The notes under the pieces were generated by a model, which saw nothing but the letters and a program-made list of their open reading frames with translations, had not been told where the DNA came from and made no database searches. A program made the translations under genes and the position numbers. Positions 55,787 through 64,000 of a DNA stretch of 64,000 nucleotides are shown here, piece by piece. The number at the start of each line of letters is the position of its first letter. Position 1 is the first letter of the stretch. Source of the stretch: Deltaproteobacteria bacterium (GTDB lineage Bacteria; Desulfobacterota; Desulfomonilia; UBA1062); the NCBI GenBank assembly GCA_029547045.1, contig JAKPQL010000006.1, positions 1-64,000 on the forward strand. The letters are read 5' to 3'.

Positions 55787-57955
55787 ATGGTCGATAACCC
55801 TTTGGATAAAATGATGAATCCAGCCTCCATCGCCTTTGCTGGCGCAAGCAACACCTTCACCACCATGGGCACCATCCAGTGCATGAACCTCATCACCGGG
55901 GGGTTCCCCGGCGAGGTGCTGCCCATCCACCCCCGGGAGACGGTGGTCCTGGGGAGGAAGGCCTACCGGAACGTGGCAGAGCTCCCCCATGCCCCTGACA
56001 TGGGGGTCCTGGTGGTGCCCACCAGGCTCGTGCCCGATATGGTGGAGGAGTTCGGGAAGATAGGTACCAGGAACCTGGTCATCATCACGGCCGGTTTCAG
56101 GGAAACCGGGGAGCATGGCGGGGAGCTGGAGAAGGACCTTGCAGAGCGGGCGCGTCGCTACGGGATCCGGTTTCTCGGCCCCAACTGCCTGGGCATCGTG
56201 AACACGCAGCTGCCCCTGAACCTCACCGTTGCCCCCATCCAGGACCTCGACGGATGCCTCGGGCTCGCCTCCCAGAGCGGCACCTACATCGCCCAGGTGG
56301 TCTCGTACCTCCACAGGAACGGCATCGCCCTGAGCAAGGCCATCAGCGTGGGGAACGAAACGGACATCAGCCTCATCGACTGCATCGAGTACCTGGGTGC
56401 CGACGAGCACACCAGGGCCATAGGACTCTACATCGAGGGTATCCGCGATGCACGGCGCTTCCTCGAGGTCGCTTCCCGGGTGAGCCGCATCAAACCCATC
56501 GTTGCCCAGTACGTGGGCGGCTCAGAGGCAGGGGCCCGCTCAGGCTCCAGTCACACCGGCGCCATGGCTGGGCCGGCCCACCTCTACGAGGCCCTCTTCG
56601 AGCAGGCGGGGGTCATCAGCGTGGACACCATCGAGGAGGTGTACAAGGTGGGGTGGGCGCTCGCCACCCAGCCGCCGCTTTCCGGCAGGCGCGTCGCGGT
56701 GCTCACCAATTCGGGAGGCCCCGGCACGGCCATCGCCCACACCTGCAGCCGGGAAGGCCTCGAGGTCCCGGAGTTTTCCGACGACATCCAGAAGCAGGTC
56801 GCCGGCCTGCTCCCCGGGCATGCGAGTGCCCGCAACCCCATCGACCTGACCTTCCACATCGGCATGGAAACCCTCACCGAGACCATCCCCAGGATCCTCT
56901 TCTCATCCGGCGAGGTGGACGCTGTCATCATCCACGGCATCATGGACACGGGCTTCATGGACCTGCTGCTGCCGGCGATCCAGAAATTCGTGCCCGTCTC
57001 GCGGGAAGACCTTGCAAAAACCATGATGATCGGCCTGGAGCCCCTGGTGGACATGCCTTTCCGGTATGGCAAGCCCCTCCTGATATCGTCCTTCTTCGGC
57101 ACGGAGGACCACTGCATCCAGACCTTCCACGAGCACCGCATCCCCTGTTTCGACTCCCCGGAAAAGGCGGCCAGGGCCATGGGAGCCTTTCTCAGGCATC
57201 TGCGCTTCCGGCAGAGACCGCCTGCGAACCTGGATGGCGCCGGGACGCCACCGCCTGAAGCGGTCCGCATCGTGGAGCGTGCCCGGAAGGCGGGGTTCGA
57301 CGAGTTCAGCGCCAAGGCTCTCCTGAGGGCGTACGGCATCCCCACGGCGCGGGAGGCAAGGGCCGCGACCCTGGAGGAGGCCAAGGCCTGCGCCAGTACC
57401 ATCGGCTACCCCGTGGTGCTCAAGGCCTGCTCGCCTGACATCCTGCACAAGACCGAGCTGGGCCTGGTGCACCTGAACCTGGCGGATGAGGCCGCCCTGG
57501 AGGCGGCATACCGTGCGCTCCGGTCCCGGGACCAGGACACCCCGGTCCTCGTGGCCGAAATGCTCCGCGCAGACCGGGAACTCATGGCGGGCATGACTCG
57601 GCACCCGGGGTTCCCCCCCTGCGTGGTCTTCGGCCTGGGGGGCATCATGGCCGAGGCACTGGACGACATCGCGGTGCGCCTCGCCCCGCTGGGCATGCAC
57701 GATGCCTGCGAGATGATGGAATCCATCGGCGCCGCAAACGTGCTGGACGGGTTCAGGGGTATGCAGGCACTGGATAGAAACCTCATGGCGCAGGTCCTCA
57801 TGGGGCTCGGCAGGTTGGCGATCCATTTCCCTCTCATCAGCGAGATCGACCTGAACCCCATCATGGTGGTGGGGGGCAAGCCGGTGGTGGCGGATGCGCT
57901 CATGGTGACACAAAACGGCACTCAGGGCCCAAGGACGGGGAAATGCACCCCCTGA
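55787..57955 (+). CDS. ADP-forming acetate/acyl-CoA synthetase, fused alpha-beta
   Basis: This 722-residue enzyme converts acyl-CoA, ADP and phosphate to acid, CoA and ATP (or the reverse), conserving energy in anaerobes. The alpha part has a CoA-binding domain (SIAFAGASNTFTTMG), a ligase CoA domain with the likely phospho-His in SSHTGAMAG, and VAVLTNSGGPG. The beta part (from about residue 485) is an ATP-grasp domain (LLRAYGIPTAREA, GYPVVLKACSPDILHKTELG, EIDLNPIMV). AAAGGGGA precedes the ATG. The acyl substrate is not certain. Confidence 0.93.
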   Translation: MVDNPLDKMMNPASIAFAGASNTFTTMGTIQCMNLITGGFPGEVLPIHPRETVVLGRKAYRNVAELPHAPDMGVLVVPTRLVPDMVEEFGKIGTRNLVIITAGFRETGEHGGELEKDLAERARRYGIRFLGPNCLGIVNTQLPLNLTVAPIQDLDGCLGLASQSGTYIAQVVSYLHRNGIALSKAISVGNETDISLIDCIEYLGADEHTRAIGLYIEGIRDARRFLEVASRVSRIKPIVAQYVGGSEAGARSGSSHTGAMAGPAHLYEALFEQAGVISVDTIEEVYKVGWALATQPPLSGRRVAVLTNSGGPGTAIAHTCSREGLEVPEFSDDIQKQVAGLLPGHASARNPIDLTFHIGMETLTETIPRILFSSGEVDAVIIHGIMDTGFMDLLLPAIQKFVPVSREDLAKTMMIGLEPLVDMPFRYGKPLLISSFFGTEDHCIQTFHEHRIPCFDSPEKAARAMGAFLRHLRFRQRPPANLDGAGTPPPEAVRIVERARKAGFDEFSAKALLRAYGIPTAREARAATLEEAKACASTIGYPVVLKACSPDILHKTELGLVHLNLADEAALEAAYRALRSRDQDTPVLVAEMLRADRELMAGMTRHPGFPPCVVFGLGGIMAEALDDIAVRLAPLGMHDACEMMESIGAANVLDGFRGMQALDRNLMAQVLMGLGRLAIHFPLISEIDLNPIMVVGGKPVVADALMVTQNGTQGPRTGKCTP

Positions 57956-57984
57956 CCGGCCGTTTCGCGAAGCAGGAGGAATCC

Positions 57985-58380
57985 ATGGCAAAGGAAACGA
58001 TCCAGGAACTCATGGCAATCTATCCCGACACGGGCAGGCTCCCCTGCGCAGTGGCCCACTACCTGGCCGCCTATGCGGGGATCCCGCCCCTGGATGTGGG
58101 GAAGGCGGCAACTGCTGCGGGCATCAGGCTCGACCAGTGTCAGCTCGGGCTCTTCGGGTACGGCAGGAAGGGGAAGTCGGCCTACAAGATCGTGGGCAGG
58201 AAGGTTGAGGTGAGCCCCGAGGTGCTTGACCTCATCACTGCCTCGGTCAAGGACGGGAGGATCTCCTGCGCCAGGCTCTGGGAGATCGCCCAGCTGACCG
58301 GCGTCACGAAGGCCGAGGCAGGCAACGCCGCCGATTCCCTGGGCATCAAGGTGACGCCGTGCCAGCTCGGATCCTTCTGA
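57985..58380 (+). CDS. Small protein with two CQLG repeats, unknown function
   Basis: This 131-residue protein consists of two related segments of about 42 residues. The first runs from GRLPCAVAHYLAAYAGI to GIRLDQCQLGLFG, the second from GRISCARLWEIAQLTGV to GIKVTPCQLGSF. Each has a Cys near its start, a helix-turn-helix-like middle (V.KAATAAGI / AGNAADSLGI) and the CQLG ending, giving four conserved cysteines. Metal or cluster binding, or DNA binding, are possible. It follows the acyl-CoA synthetase by 29 bp with AGGAGGAATCC upstream. Confidence 0.75.
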   Translation: MAKETIQELMAIYPDTGRLPCAVAHYLAAYAGIPPLDVGKAATAAGIRLDQCQLGLFGYGRKGKSAYKIVGRKVEVSPEVLDLITASVKDGRISCARLWEIAQLTGVTKAEAGNAADSLGIKVTPCQLGSF

Positions 58381-58395
58381 AGGGACGGCTTTTTT
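58356..58395 (+). terminator. Possible terminator after the two-repeat protein gene
   Basis: GCCGT (58356-58360) pairs with ACGGC (58385-58389), and an inner CCTT/AAGG pair lies between them. Six T residues follow directly at 58390-58395. The 5' arm lies inside the coding region. Confidence 0.45.
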
Positions 58396-58398
58396 CCG

Positions 58399-58427
58399 TT
58401 GAATCCCCCTGTGCGCTTTTGTATGAT
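58399..58427 (+). promoter_or_regulatory. Promoter of the metallo-hydrolase/kinase unit
   Basis: TTGAAT (58399-58404) and TATGAT (58422-58427) are separated by 17 bp and lie 54 bp before the ATG. Confidence 0.6.
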
Positions 58428-58480
58428 GCTGTACGTTGAATGCATCACGATGACATCATGCCTTTTCCGGGAGGTACACC

Positions 58481-59098
58481 ATGGCGGTACGCATAACATG
58501 GATCGGACATGCCAGCGTCAAGATCTCCGGGTCCGCAGCCACCGTGTACATAGACCCCTGGAAGGTCCGGGTAAAGGACCATGCCGACATCATTCTCCTC
58601 ACCCATGACCACTACGACCACTATTCAGAGCCGGACATCAAGGCCCTCATGACCCCCTCCACCCGCGTGGTGGCGCCCATGTCCACACCCCTGGTCACGG
58701 ACCGGATCGCTGCCGGGAAGAGCATTTCCATCAGGGATGTCACGGTGCGGGCGGTTCCCGCCTACAACATGGGAAAGGCCTTCCACCCCAAGGCCAACGG
58801 GTGGGTGGGGTACGTGATCATCATGGATGGCACCACCGTGTACCACCCCGGGGACACGGACCGCATCCCCGAGATGAAGGGTCTGAGCGTGGATGTCGCC
58901 CTGATCCCGGTGGGCGGGACCTACACCATGGATGCACGGGAGGCGAGCGAGGTCCTCACGGACATCAAGGCCGCCCACGCCATCCCCATCCACTACGGAG
59001 ACATCGTGGGCTCGCGCAGGGACGCTGAGACATTTGCCGGCATGTGCGCATGCGACGTGCACGTGCTCAACCCCGGAGAGTCTCTTGACATCGGCTGA
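58481..59098 (+). CDS. Metallo-beta-lactamase-fold hydrolase (UPF0173-like)
   Basis: This 205-residue protein has a metal-dependent hydrolase fold. It begins RITWIGHASVKI, has the zinc motif THDHYDHYSEPD near residue 41, then VYHPGDTDRIPEM and a late His in AIPIHYGD. The family is close to UPF0173/UlaG-like proteins; the substrate is unknown. GGGAGGTACACC precedes the ATG. Its 3' end directly adjoins a kinase gene, likely in the same transcript. Confidence 0.87.
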   Translation: MAVRITWIGHASVKISGSAATVYIDPWKVRVKDHADIILLTHDHYDHYSEPDIKALMTPSTRVVAPMSTPLVTDRIAAGKSISIRDVTVRAVPAYNMGKAFHPKANGWVGYVIIMDGTTVYHPGDTDRIPEMKGLSVDVALIPVGGTYTMDAREASEVLTDIKAAHAIPIHYGDIVGSRRDAETFAGMCACDVHVLNPGESLDIG

Positions 59099-59102
59099 CC
59101 CC

Positions 59103-61034
59103 ATGGACAGGCACTACGAACAGGTCAGGTCCGTGTTCGAGAATGCCCCGTTCGCCGCGTGCGCCTTCGACCGCAGCGGCACGGTCATCTACATCAACAA
59201 GCTCCTGGAATCGAACATGGACCCGGCGGCGCTCCCTTTCGTGGGGAAGTCGCTCTACGAACTCATCCACACCTTCCTGGTGGACGACCGCCTGGAAAAG
59301 ATGCTCAAACGGCTCATCGAGACCAACAGGCCCTTTTCCCTCATCGTGGAAACCCTGAGTTCGCCCAAGGTGAAGGTGTCGGGTCTCATCAACATCACCG
59401 GGTACCGGCTCAACTCACTGTACGTTCTGCTGGGTGACTTCGTGAGCGGGAGCCTGGCCCGCGAGGGCAGGTACCGCAAGCTCATAGAGGACGCACCGGA
59501 CGCCATCCTCATCATGAACCACGGGTTCATCACGTTTGCCAACCCGGCCATGGTGGAGATCATGCAGATGCCGCCCGAGGAGATCCTGGGCAAGGCCATC
59601 TTCGACTTCGTGGACGATCGCGGAAGGAACGACCTGGCACCGCTGAGGAGAAAATCCTCCCGGAAGTTCTTCTCCCAGATCTCGGTGAACACGAAGACGG
59701 GACAGAAGGTGCTGGAGGGGAACTTCCACTTCATCGAGGACCGGCCCGGAACCTCCATCGCCATGCTGCGGGACGTGACCGAGAAGGTGCTCCTCCAGAA
59801 ACGCCTCATGCGCCAGAACCAGGACCTCTCGGCGGTGAATACCATATCCAAGACGCTATCGTCATCCATCGATCCCGAGGAGGTGCTCCAGAACACCCTG
59901 GTCCAGGTGCTCCAGATCATGAACATCGAGATGGGGCTCATCTACCTCCTGGACGAGAAGAAAAAGACGCTCCGCTGCGCCCTGTCCCACGGCATCCCGG
60001 ACGAGGTGATCCAGACCGTGAGGGAACTCAGGCTCGGCGAGGGCATCGCCGGAAGGGTGGCGGCCAGCGGCACGCCGCTCATCATCGAGAACGCGTCCAT
60101 AGACCCGCGCATCCAGTCCCTGGCCTTCAGGCAGCAGGGGATCCGCTCGTTCGCCTCCATCCCCATCCAGTCCCGGACCCGGCTCATCGGCGTCATGAAC
60201 ATCGGCTCCTTCGGCCAGCGCACCATCACGCCCGAGGACGAGCGGCTCCTCATCACCATCGGCGTGCACATGGGCGCGGTCATGGAGAACATCCTGCTCT
60301 TCCAGGAGATCACCCGGACTTCGGAGGAGCTCAAGGACGCGATGAACCTCATCCGCCAGCGCAACGAGGAGCTCAGGCAGCTGGTGTCCACCGTTTCCCA
60401 CGACCTGAAGAACCCCATCGTCGCCATCAACGGGTTCGCGGACCGCTTCATGAAGTCCGCAGCGACAAAGCTCACCAGCAAGGAGAAGCAGTACATGGAG
60501 GCCATCCGCGACAGCGGGCGGAACATGGAGCAGTTCGTCACCAACCTGCTCACGCTCTCCGCCGTGGAGAACCTGAAGCTGAAGAAGGAGGAGTTCTCCA
60601 CCGCTGAGGTCATCGAGGAGATCACCCGGGAGCTCGCGAGCCGGATCGACGAGAAGCGTGGCAGGATCGTGGTGGATGACTGCATGCCCTCCATCAAGGC
60701 GGACCGGATCCGGGTGGCACAGGTCTTCTCCAACCTCATCTCGAACGCGGTCAAGTACTCGCACCCGGACAGGCCGCCCGAGGTGCGCATCACCTACCGG
60801 CTGGAGCCGGGCAGGCACCTGTTCTCGGTCACGGACAACGGCATCGGCATCGCACAGGAGCACACGGCGAACATCTTCGACATCTTCTACCGCGCCACAG
60901 ACGACCACGTGGACGGCACGGGCATCGGGCTGTCCATCGTGAAGAAGGCCCTGGGCGTCATGGGCGGGGAGATCTGGCTGAAATCGAAGCCCGGTCAGGG
61001 CTCCACCTTCTTCTTCACCCTGCCTGCGGAGTAA
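59103..61034 (+). CDS. Soluble PAS-GAF histidine kinase
   Basis: This protein of about 643 residues has two PAS-like domains (about residues 5-115 and 122-228), a GAF domain (about 256-402, with GLIYLLDEKKKTLRC and LGEGIAGRVAASGTPLII), HisKA with His433 in STVSHDLKNPI, and HATPase_c (NLISNAVKYS, DNGIGIA, GTGIGLSI). Unlike the other four kinases here it has no receiver domain and has the classical HDLKNP box. A TTG at 59085 preceded by GGAGAG is an alternative start that would overlap the hydrolase gene. Confidence 0.9.
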   Translation: MDRHYEQVRSVFENAPFAACAFDRSGTVIYINKLLESNMDPAALPFVGKSLYELIHTFLVDDRLEKMLKRLIETNRPFSLIVETLSSPKVKVSGLINITGYRLNSLYVLLGDFVSGSLAREGRYRKLIEDAPDAILIMNHGFITFANPAMVEIMQMPPEEILGKAIFDFVDDRGRNDLAPLRRKSSRKFFSQISVNTKTGQKVLEGNFHFIEDRPGTSIAMLRDVTEKVLLQKRLMRQNQDLSAVNTISKTLSSSIDPEEVLQNTLVQVLQIMNIEMGLIYLLDEKKKTLRCALSHGIPDEVIQTVRELRLGEGIAGRVAASGTPLIIENASIDPRIQSLAFRQQGIRSFASIPIQSRTRLIGVMNIGSFGQRTITPEDERLLITIGVHMGAVMENILLFQEITRTSEELKDAMNLIRQRNEELRQLVSTVSHDLKNPIVAINGFADRFMKSAATKLTSKEKQYMEAIRDSGRNMEQFVTNLLTLSAVENLKLKKEEFSTAEVIEEITRELASRIDEKRGRIVVDDCMPSIKADRIRVAQVFSNLISNAVKYSHPDRPPEVRITYRLEPGRHLFSVTDNGIGIAQEHTANIFDIFYRATDDHVDGTGIGLSIVKKALGVMGGEIWLKSKPGQGSTFFFTLPAE

Positions 61035-61102
61035 GCCTGCCACGGTCTTACACCAGGGTTGGGGAACACTGAATTCGTTCATGTTTCGCGGGATATTCCC
61101 CT

Positions 61103-61131
61103 TGACACCCATGGGGTCGGATTGTATAGAT
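61103..61131 (+). promoter_or_regulatory. tRNA-Val promoter
   Basis: A perfect TTGACA (61103-61108) and TATAGA (61126-61131) are separated by 17 bp, placing the start about 8 bp before the mature tRNA 5' end. Confidence 0.7.
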
Positions 61132-61145
61132 GTGCGCATTGGCTC

Positions 61146-61220
61146 GGGCCGCTAGCTCAGCGGGAGAGCGCTGCCTTCACACGGCAGAAGTCACTGGTTC
61201 AATCCCAGTGCGGCCCACCA
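61146..61220 (+). tRNA. tRNA-Val (anticodon CAC)
   Basis: The 75-base gene includes the encoded CCA end. The acceptor arms GGGCCGC and GCGGCCC pair perfectly. The anticodon stem CTGCC/GGCAG encloses the loop TTCACAC with anticodon CAC, and the T-arm contains GGTTCAATC. It reads GTG codons, which are abundant in this GC-rich genome. It stands alone between two kinase genes. Confidence 0.97.
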
Positions 61221-61269
61221 ATCCTTCCTCTCTGACATCATCATTCACCATTCCACCCCACCCATTGAC

Positions 61270-61283
61270 TTATGAATTCATAA
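61270..61283. repeat. 14-bp perfect palindrome upstream of kinase gene
   Basis: TTATGAATTCATAA is a perfect palindrome 31 bp before the kinase start, in an AT-rich stretch between tRNA-Val and the kinase. It could be an operator. It adjoins a possible -35 (TTGACT, 61265-61270). Confidence 0.5.
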
Positions 61284-61314
61284 ACTTAAATAGAACTATA
61301 CAGGGTATGTTCCG

Positions 61315-63363
61315 ATGAACCGCACATACAGCCTGAACGGGACCATGCTCACGGTGGGCGAGGGGGACGGCAGCGTCACCATCGACCTCGAATCACTCTC
61401 CGCACAGACCCTCAAGGATCTGGCGCGCCATGCAGACACCCCTTCGGCATCGCTCTCAGAGGCCCGGGATTCTCTCAGTGAAAACGAGGAGCTGTTCTTC
61501 AAGGCCTTCCACCTGAGCCCCACCGTGATGAGCATCTTCGACGCCAACAACAACTGCTACTACGAGGTGAACGAGAAGTTCACCGAGTCCCTGGGCTACA
61601 CCCGCGACGAGGTCATCGGCAAAAGCGAGAAGGAGCTCGGGATCTACGCCGACCCCGAGGACCGGAAGCGCATCATCCGCAAGGCCGCGAAGGAAGGTTC
61701 CGTCAGGGGCGAGGTCGCCCGGTTCCGGGCAAAGGACGGCAGTATCCGCTGGGGCATGGTCTGCGGCACCCTCATCACCCTCAAGGGCAGGCTCATGGCC
61801 CTTGGCTCCGTGACGGACATCACCGAGCTGAAGACCGCCGAGGAGGCCATCCGCGAGAGCGAGGCGCGCTACCGGGCCCTGTTCGAGTCGGCCAACGACG
61901 CCATCTTCACCATGGACTTCGACCGCATCCTCCAGTGCAACCCCAGGACCGCTGAGCTTCTCGAGCGTCCCGTGGGTGAGATCCTCGGACGCACGCCCTT
62001 CGATTTCTCCCCCGAGGTGCAGGCCGATGGGGCGCCCTCGGCGGAGAAGGGCAGGTGCATCCTGGAAAAGGTCATGAACGGGTCCCCCCAGTCCTTCGAG
62101 TGGACCCTCTGCCGCTCGGACGGGCAGACCTTCCCTGCCGAGGTGAGCCTGGGCAGGATCGATGCGGCCGGCAGGACCCTCATCCAGGCCATGGTGCGCG
62201 ACGTCTCGGAGCGGAAGAAGCTCGAGAGCCAGCTTCTCCAGGCCCAGAAGATGGAGGCCATCGGTACGCTCGCCGGCGGCATCGCCCACAACTTCAACAA
62301 CATCCTCACGGGCATCCAGGGCTATGCCTCCCTCATGCGGGTGGACCTCGACCCGGCCCACCCCCACTACGAGCGCCTCAGGAGCATCGAGGAGCAGGTG
62401 AAGAACGGGGCCGACCTCACCCGGCAGCTCCTCGGGTTCGCCCGGGGCGGCAGGTTCGAGCTCAAACCCCTGGACATGAACGCCCTGCTGGAAAAGACCT
62501 CGCGCATGTTCGGCCAGACGCGCAGGGAGTTCATCATCAGCAGGAACCTTGCCCCGGACGTGCTGCCCGTCACCGCGGACGCCAACCAGATGGAGCAGGT
62601 CCTCCTGAACCTCTACATGAACGCCTGGCACGCCATGCCCGAGGGCGGGACCCTGTACCTCCAGTCCTGCATGGTCACCATCGCGGACACCCAGGCCTTC
62701 AGCCAGGAGGTGAAGCCCGGCACCTACGTGAAGATCTCCCTCACCGACACCGGGGTAGGCATGGACGAGAAGACCCTCAAGCGGATCTTCGAGCCCTTCT
62801 TCACCACCAAGGAGCTGGGCAGGGGCACCGGGCTCGGGCTCGCCACGGTGTACGGCATCGTGAAGGGCCACGGCGGCTTCATCAACGCCTACAGCGAGGT
62901 GGGGATCGGGACCACCTTCAACATTTACCTCCCTGCCACGCCGGGCACGGTGTCGCCGGTGCAGGCGGCGCACGATGAGTCCATCGTGCGGGGCACCGGG
63001 ACGATCCTCCTGGTGGATGACGAGGAGACCGTGAGGACCACCACGCAGGAGATGCTGGACTACCTGGGGTACCGCGTCATCACGGCCTGCGACGGCGACG
63101 AGGCGGTGGCGCTCTACCGGGACATGCAGGGTTCCGTCGACCTGGTGGTCCTGGACATGATACTGCCCGGCAGGAGCGGCAGGGACACCTTCATCGCCCT
63201 GCAGGAGATCAACCCGGAGGTCAGAGTGATCCTGTCCAGCGGCTACAGCCTGAACGGCCAGGCCACGGGCATCATGGCACTGGGATGCAGGGCCTTCATG
63301 CAGAAGCCCTTCATGCTGCCCGAGCTCTCCCGCAAGGTGCGCGACGTGATCGCTGCCCCCTGA
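61315..63363 (+). CDS. Soluble hybrid histidine kinase (PAS-PAS-HisKA-HATPase-REC)
   Basis: This 682-residue kinase has an N-terminal segment of about 50 residues of unknown type (beginning [19 protein letters not shown]), two PAS domains (about 58-175 and 183-300) and HisKA with His325 in GGIAHNFNN. HATPase_c ([25 protein letters not shown]) and a receiver domain ([29 protein letters not shown]) follow. The Asp usually found after the phospho-His (HDFNN in the other hybrid kinases here) is Asn. The ribosome site is weak. Confidence 0.9.
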   Translation: MNRTYSLNGTMLTVGEGDGSVTIDLESLSAQTLKDLARHADTPSASLSEARDSLSENEELFFKAFHLSPTVMSIFDANNNCYYEVNEKFTESLGYTRDEVIGKSEKELGIYADPEDRKRIIRKAAKEGSVRGEVARFRAKDGSIRWGMVCGTLITLKGRLMALGSVTDITELKTAEEAIRESEARYRALFESANDAIFTMDFDRILQCNPRTAELLERPVGEILGRTPFDFSPEVQADGAPSAEKGRCILEKVMNGSPQSFEWTLCRSDGQTFPAEVSLGRIDAAGRTLIQAMVRDVSERKKLESQLLQAQKMEAIGTLAGGIAHNFNNILTGIQGYASLMRVDLDPAHPHYERLRSIEEQVKNGADLTRQLLGFARGGRFELKPLDMNALLEKTSRMFGQTRREFIISRNLAPDVLPVTADANQMEQVLLNLYMNAWHAMPEGGTLYLQSCMVTIADTQAFSQEVKPGTYVKISLTDTGVGMDEKTLKRIFEPFFTTKELGRGTGLGLATVYGIVKGHGGFINAYSEVGIGTTFNIYLPATPGTVSPVQAAHDESIVRGTGTILLVDDEETVRTTTQEMLDYLGYRVITACDGDEAVALYRDMQGSVDLVVLDMILPGRSGRDTFIALQEINPEVRVILSSGYSLNGQATGIMALGCRAFMQKPFMLPELSRKVRDVIAAP

Positions 63364-63371
63364 CGACCCCC

Positions 63372-64000
63372 TCAGTCCACGGGCTCGATGACGATCTGAC
63401 CCGGGGGGAGGCTGTGGGTGCAGGACACGGCGATCTCTGCGCCGAAGTCCTGCTCGAGCCGCATGAGGTGACGCCTCTGGCGGTTCAGCACGTGGAGGGC
63501 CACCTCCCGGGGCATGCTCACCCTGATCCCGGCAGTTTTGTTCCTGGTGAGTGCGAGCTGAATCTCCCGCAGGGCCATGATGGCAGCAGACTCCACGGAC
63601 CTGACCAGGCCGATCCCGGAGCAGGCGGGGCAGGTGACGTGGCTCTTCTCCATGAGGGGCGGGGAGAGCCGCTCCCGGGAGAGTTCCATGATGCCGAACT
63701 TGGAGATCTTGCCCAGGACCAGGTGGGCCCGGTCGTTCTTCAGGGCGTCCCGCAGGGCCTTCTCCACGCCCCGGATGTGCTCCTTGGCGCGCATGTCGAT
63801 GAAGTCGATGGCGATGAGCCCGCCCAGGTCGCGGAGCACGAGCTGCCGGGCGATCTCTGCGGCCGCCTCCCTGTTGGTCTCGTAGGCGGTCTCCTCGATG
63901 GACCGGTTGTTCGTGGCCTGGCCGGAGTTCACGTCGATGACCACCATGGCCTCGGTGGGCTCGATGACGATGGACCCCCCGGACTTCAGCCTCACCTTCG
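63372..64000 (-). CDS. rng: Ribonuclease G/E family endonuclease, C-terminal part (truncated by window end)
   Basis: About 208 C-terminal residues of an RNase G/E-type enzyme are present; the frame stays open to the window edge, so the start lies beyond it. The catalytic DNase-I-like region is visible (MVVIDVNSGQ and LIAIDFIDM, each supplying a catalytic Asp), followed by the zinc-link cysteines in TCPACSGIGLV and the small C-terminal domain. It ends near residue 208 without a long disordered tail, which favours RNase G over RNase E. It acts in 16S rRNA 5' maturation and mRNA decay. Confidence 0.93.
   Translation of the reverse strand, partial: KVRLKSGGSIVIEPTEAMVVIDVNSGQATNNRSIEETAYETNREAAAEIARQLVLRDLGGLIAIDFIDMRAKEHIRGVEKALRDALKNDRAHLVLGKISKFGIMELSRERLSPPLMEKSHVTCPACSGIGLVRSVESAAIMALREIQLALTRNKTAGIRVSMPREVALHVLNRQRRHLMRLEQDFGAEIAVSCTHSLPPGQIVIEPVD

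Overview
The window is about 64 kb of GC-rich, tightly packed chromosomal DNA. It looks like an anaerobic Gram-negative bacterium of the Desulfobacterota (former Deltaproteobacteria) type. The outer membrane is implied by lptF/lptG, OmpA-type lipoproteins and a TonB-dependent receptor. Anaerobic life is implied by an oxygen-sensitive class III ribonucleotide reductase (nrdD/nrdG), pyruvate phosphate dikinase, a fused ADP-forming acyl-CoA synthetase and a CoA-transferase. Five large PAS-type histidine kinases, four of them ending in a receiver domain, also fit this group. The lineage is inferred from gene content; no rRNA marker is present.

Layout. 1-5.5 kb: end of uvrA, two tandem ABC_sub_bind periplasmic proteins and a convergent membrane hybrid kinase. 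5.9-11.1 kb: a ten-gene translation/RNA operon (rpsP-khpA-rimM-trmD-SPOUT methyltransferase-rplS-rnhB-yraN-Mut7-C-DHH phosphoesterase) behind a clear promoter. 11.1-12.4 kb: an exported protein and an AT-richer Phd/PIN toxin-antitoxin pair. 12.5-21 kb: a PP-loop ATPase / AMP-ligase / acyl carrier protein cassette divergent from an NAD-synthase-like gene, then an FAD oxidase, a CoA-transferase with an extra C-terminal domain, and an XrtA-locus-type polysaccharide deacetylase. 21-27 kb: an acyl-CoA ligase, then nrdD behind a promoter with two NrdR-type boxes, an opposed receiver gene, and nrdG. 27-31 kb: two hybrid kinases. 31-35 kb: MoxR/DUF58/transglutaminase module and an OmpA lipoprotein. 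36-43.6 kb: lptF-lptG-FAD oxidoreductase, ppdK-tmk, and a second OmpA lipoprotein. 43.7-46.1 kb (minus strand): aroF, a HExxH protein, an FmdB zinc ribbon and moaC.

46.1-46.5 kb is the regulatory high point. The minus strand carries a 23-codon leader peptide rich in Tyr, Phe and Trp, followed by a strong terminator hairpin ahead of the DAHP synthase gene; this is a textbook-like attenuator. The plus strand carries a cobalamin riboswitch ahead of a BtuB-like receptor. 48.5-54.9 kb is an operon of shikimate genes (aroC, fused aroKB, aroQ) with a TPR protein, an M24 peptidase, efp, accB and a LipM-like octanoyltransferase. 55-64 kb holds a VTT membrane protein, the ADP-forming acyl-CoA synthetase, a small protein built of two repeats, a metallo-beta-lactamase-fold hydrolase, a PAS-GAF kinase, tRNA-Val(CAC), another hybrid kinase and the 3' end of ribonuclease G.

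I see no CRISPR array, insertion sequence, prophage or integrase. The least explained parts are the ACP/ligase/PP-loop/NAD-synthase cassette, the aroF leader, the two-repeat protein and the substrate-binding-protein/kinase pairing.
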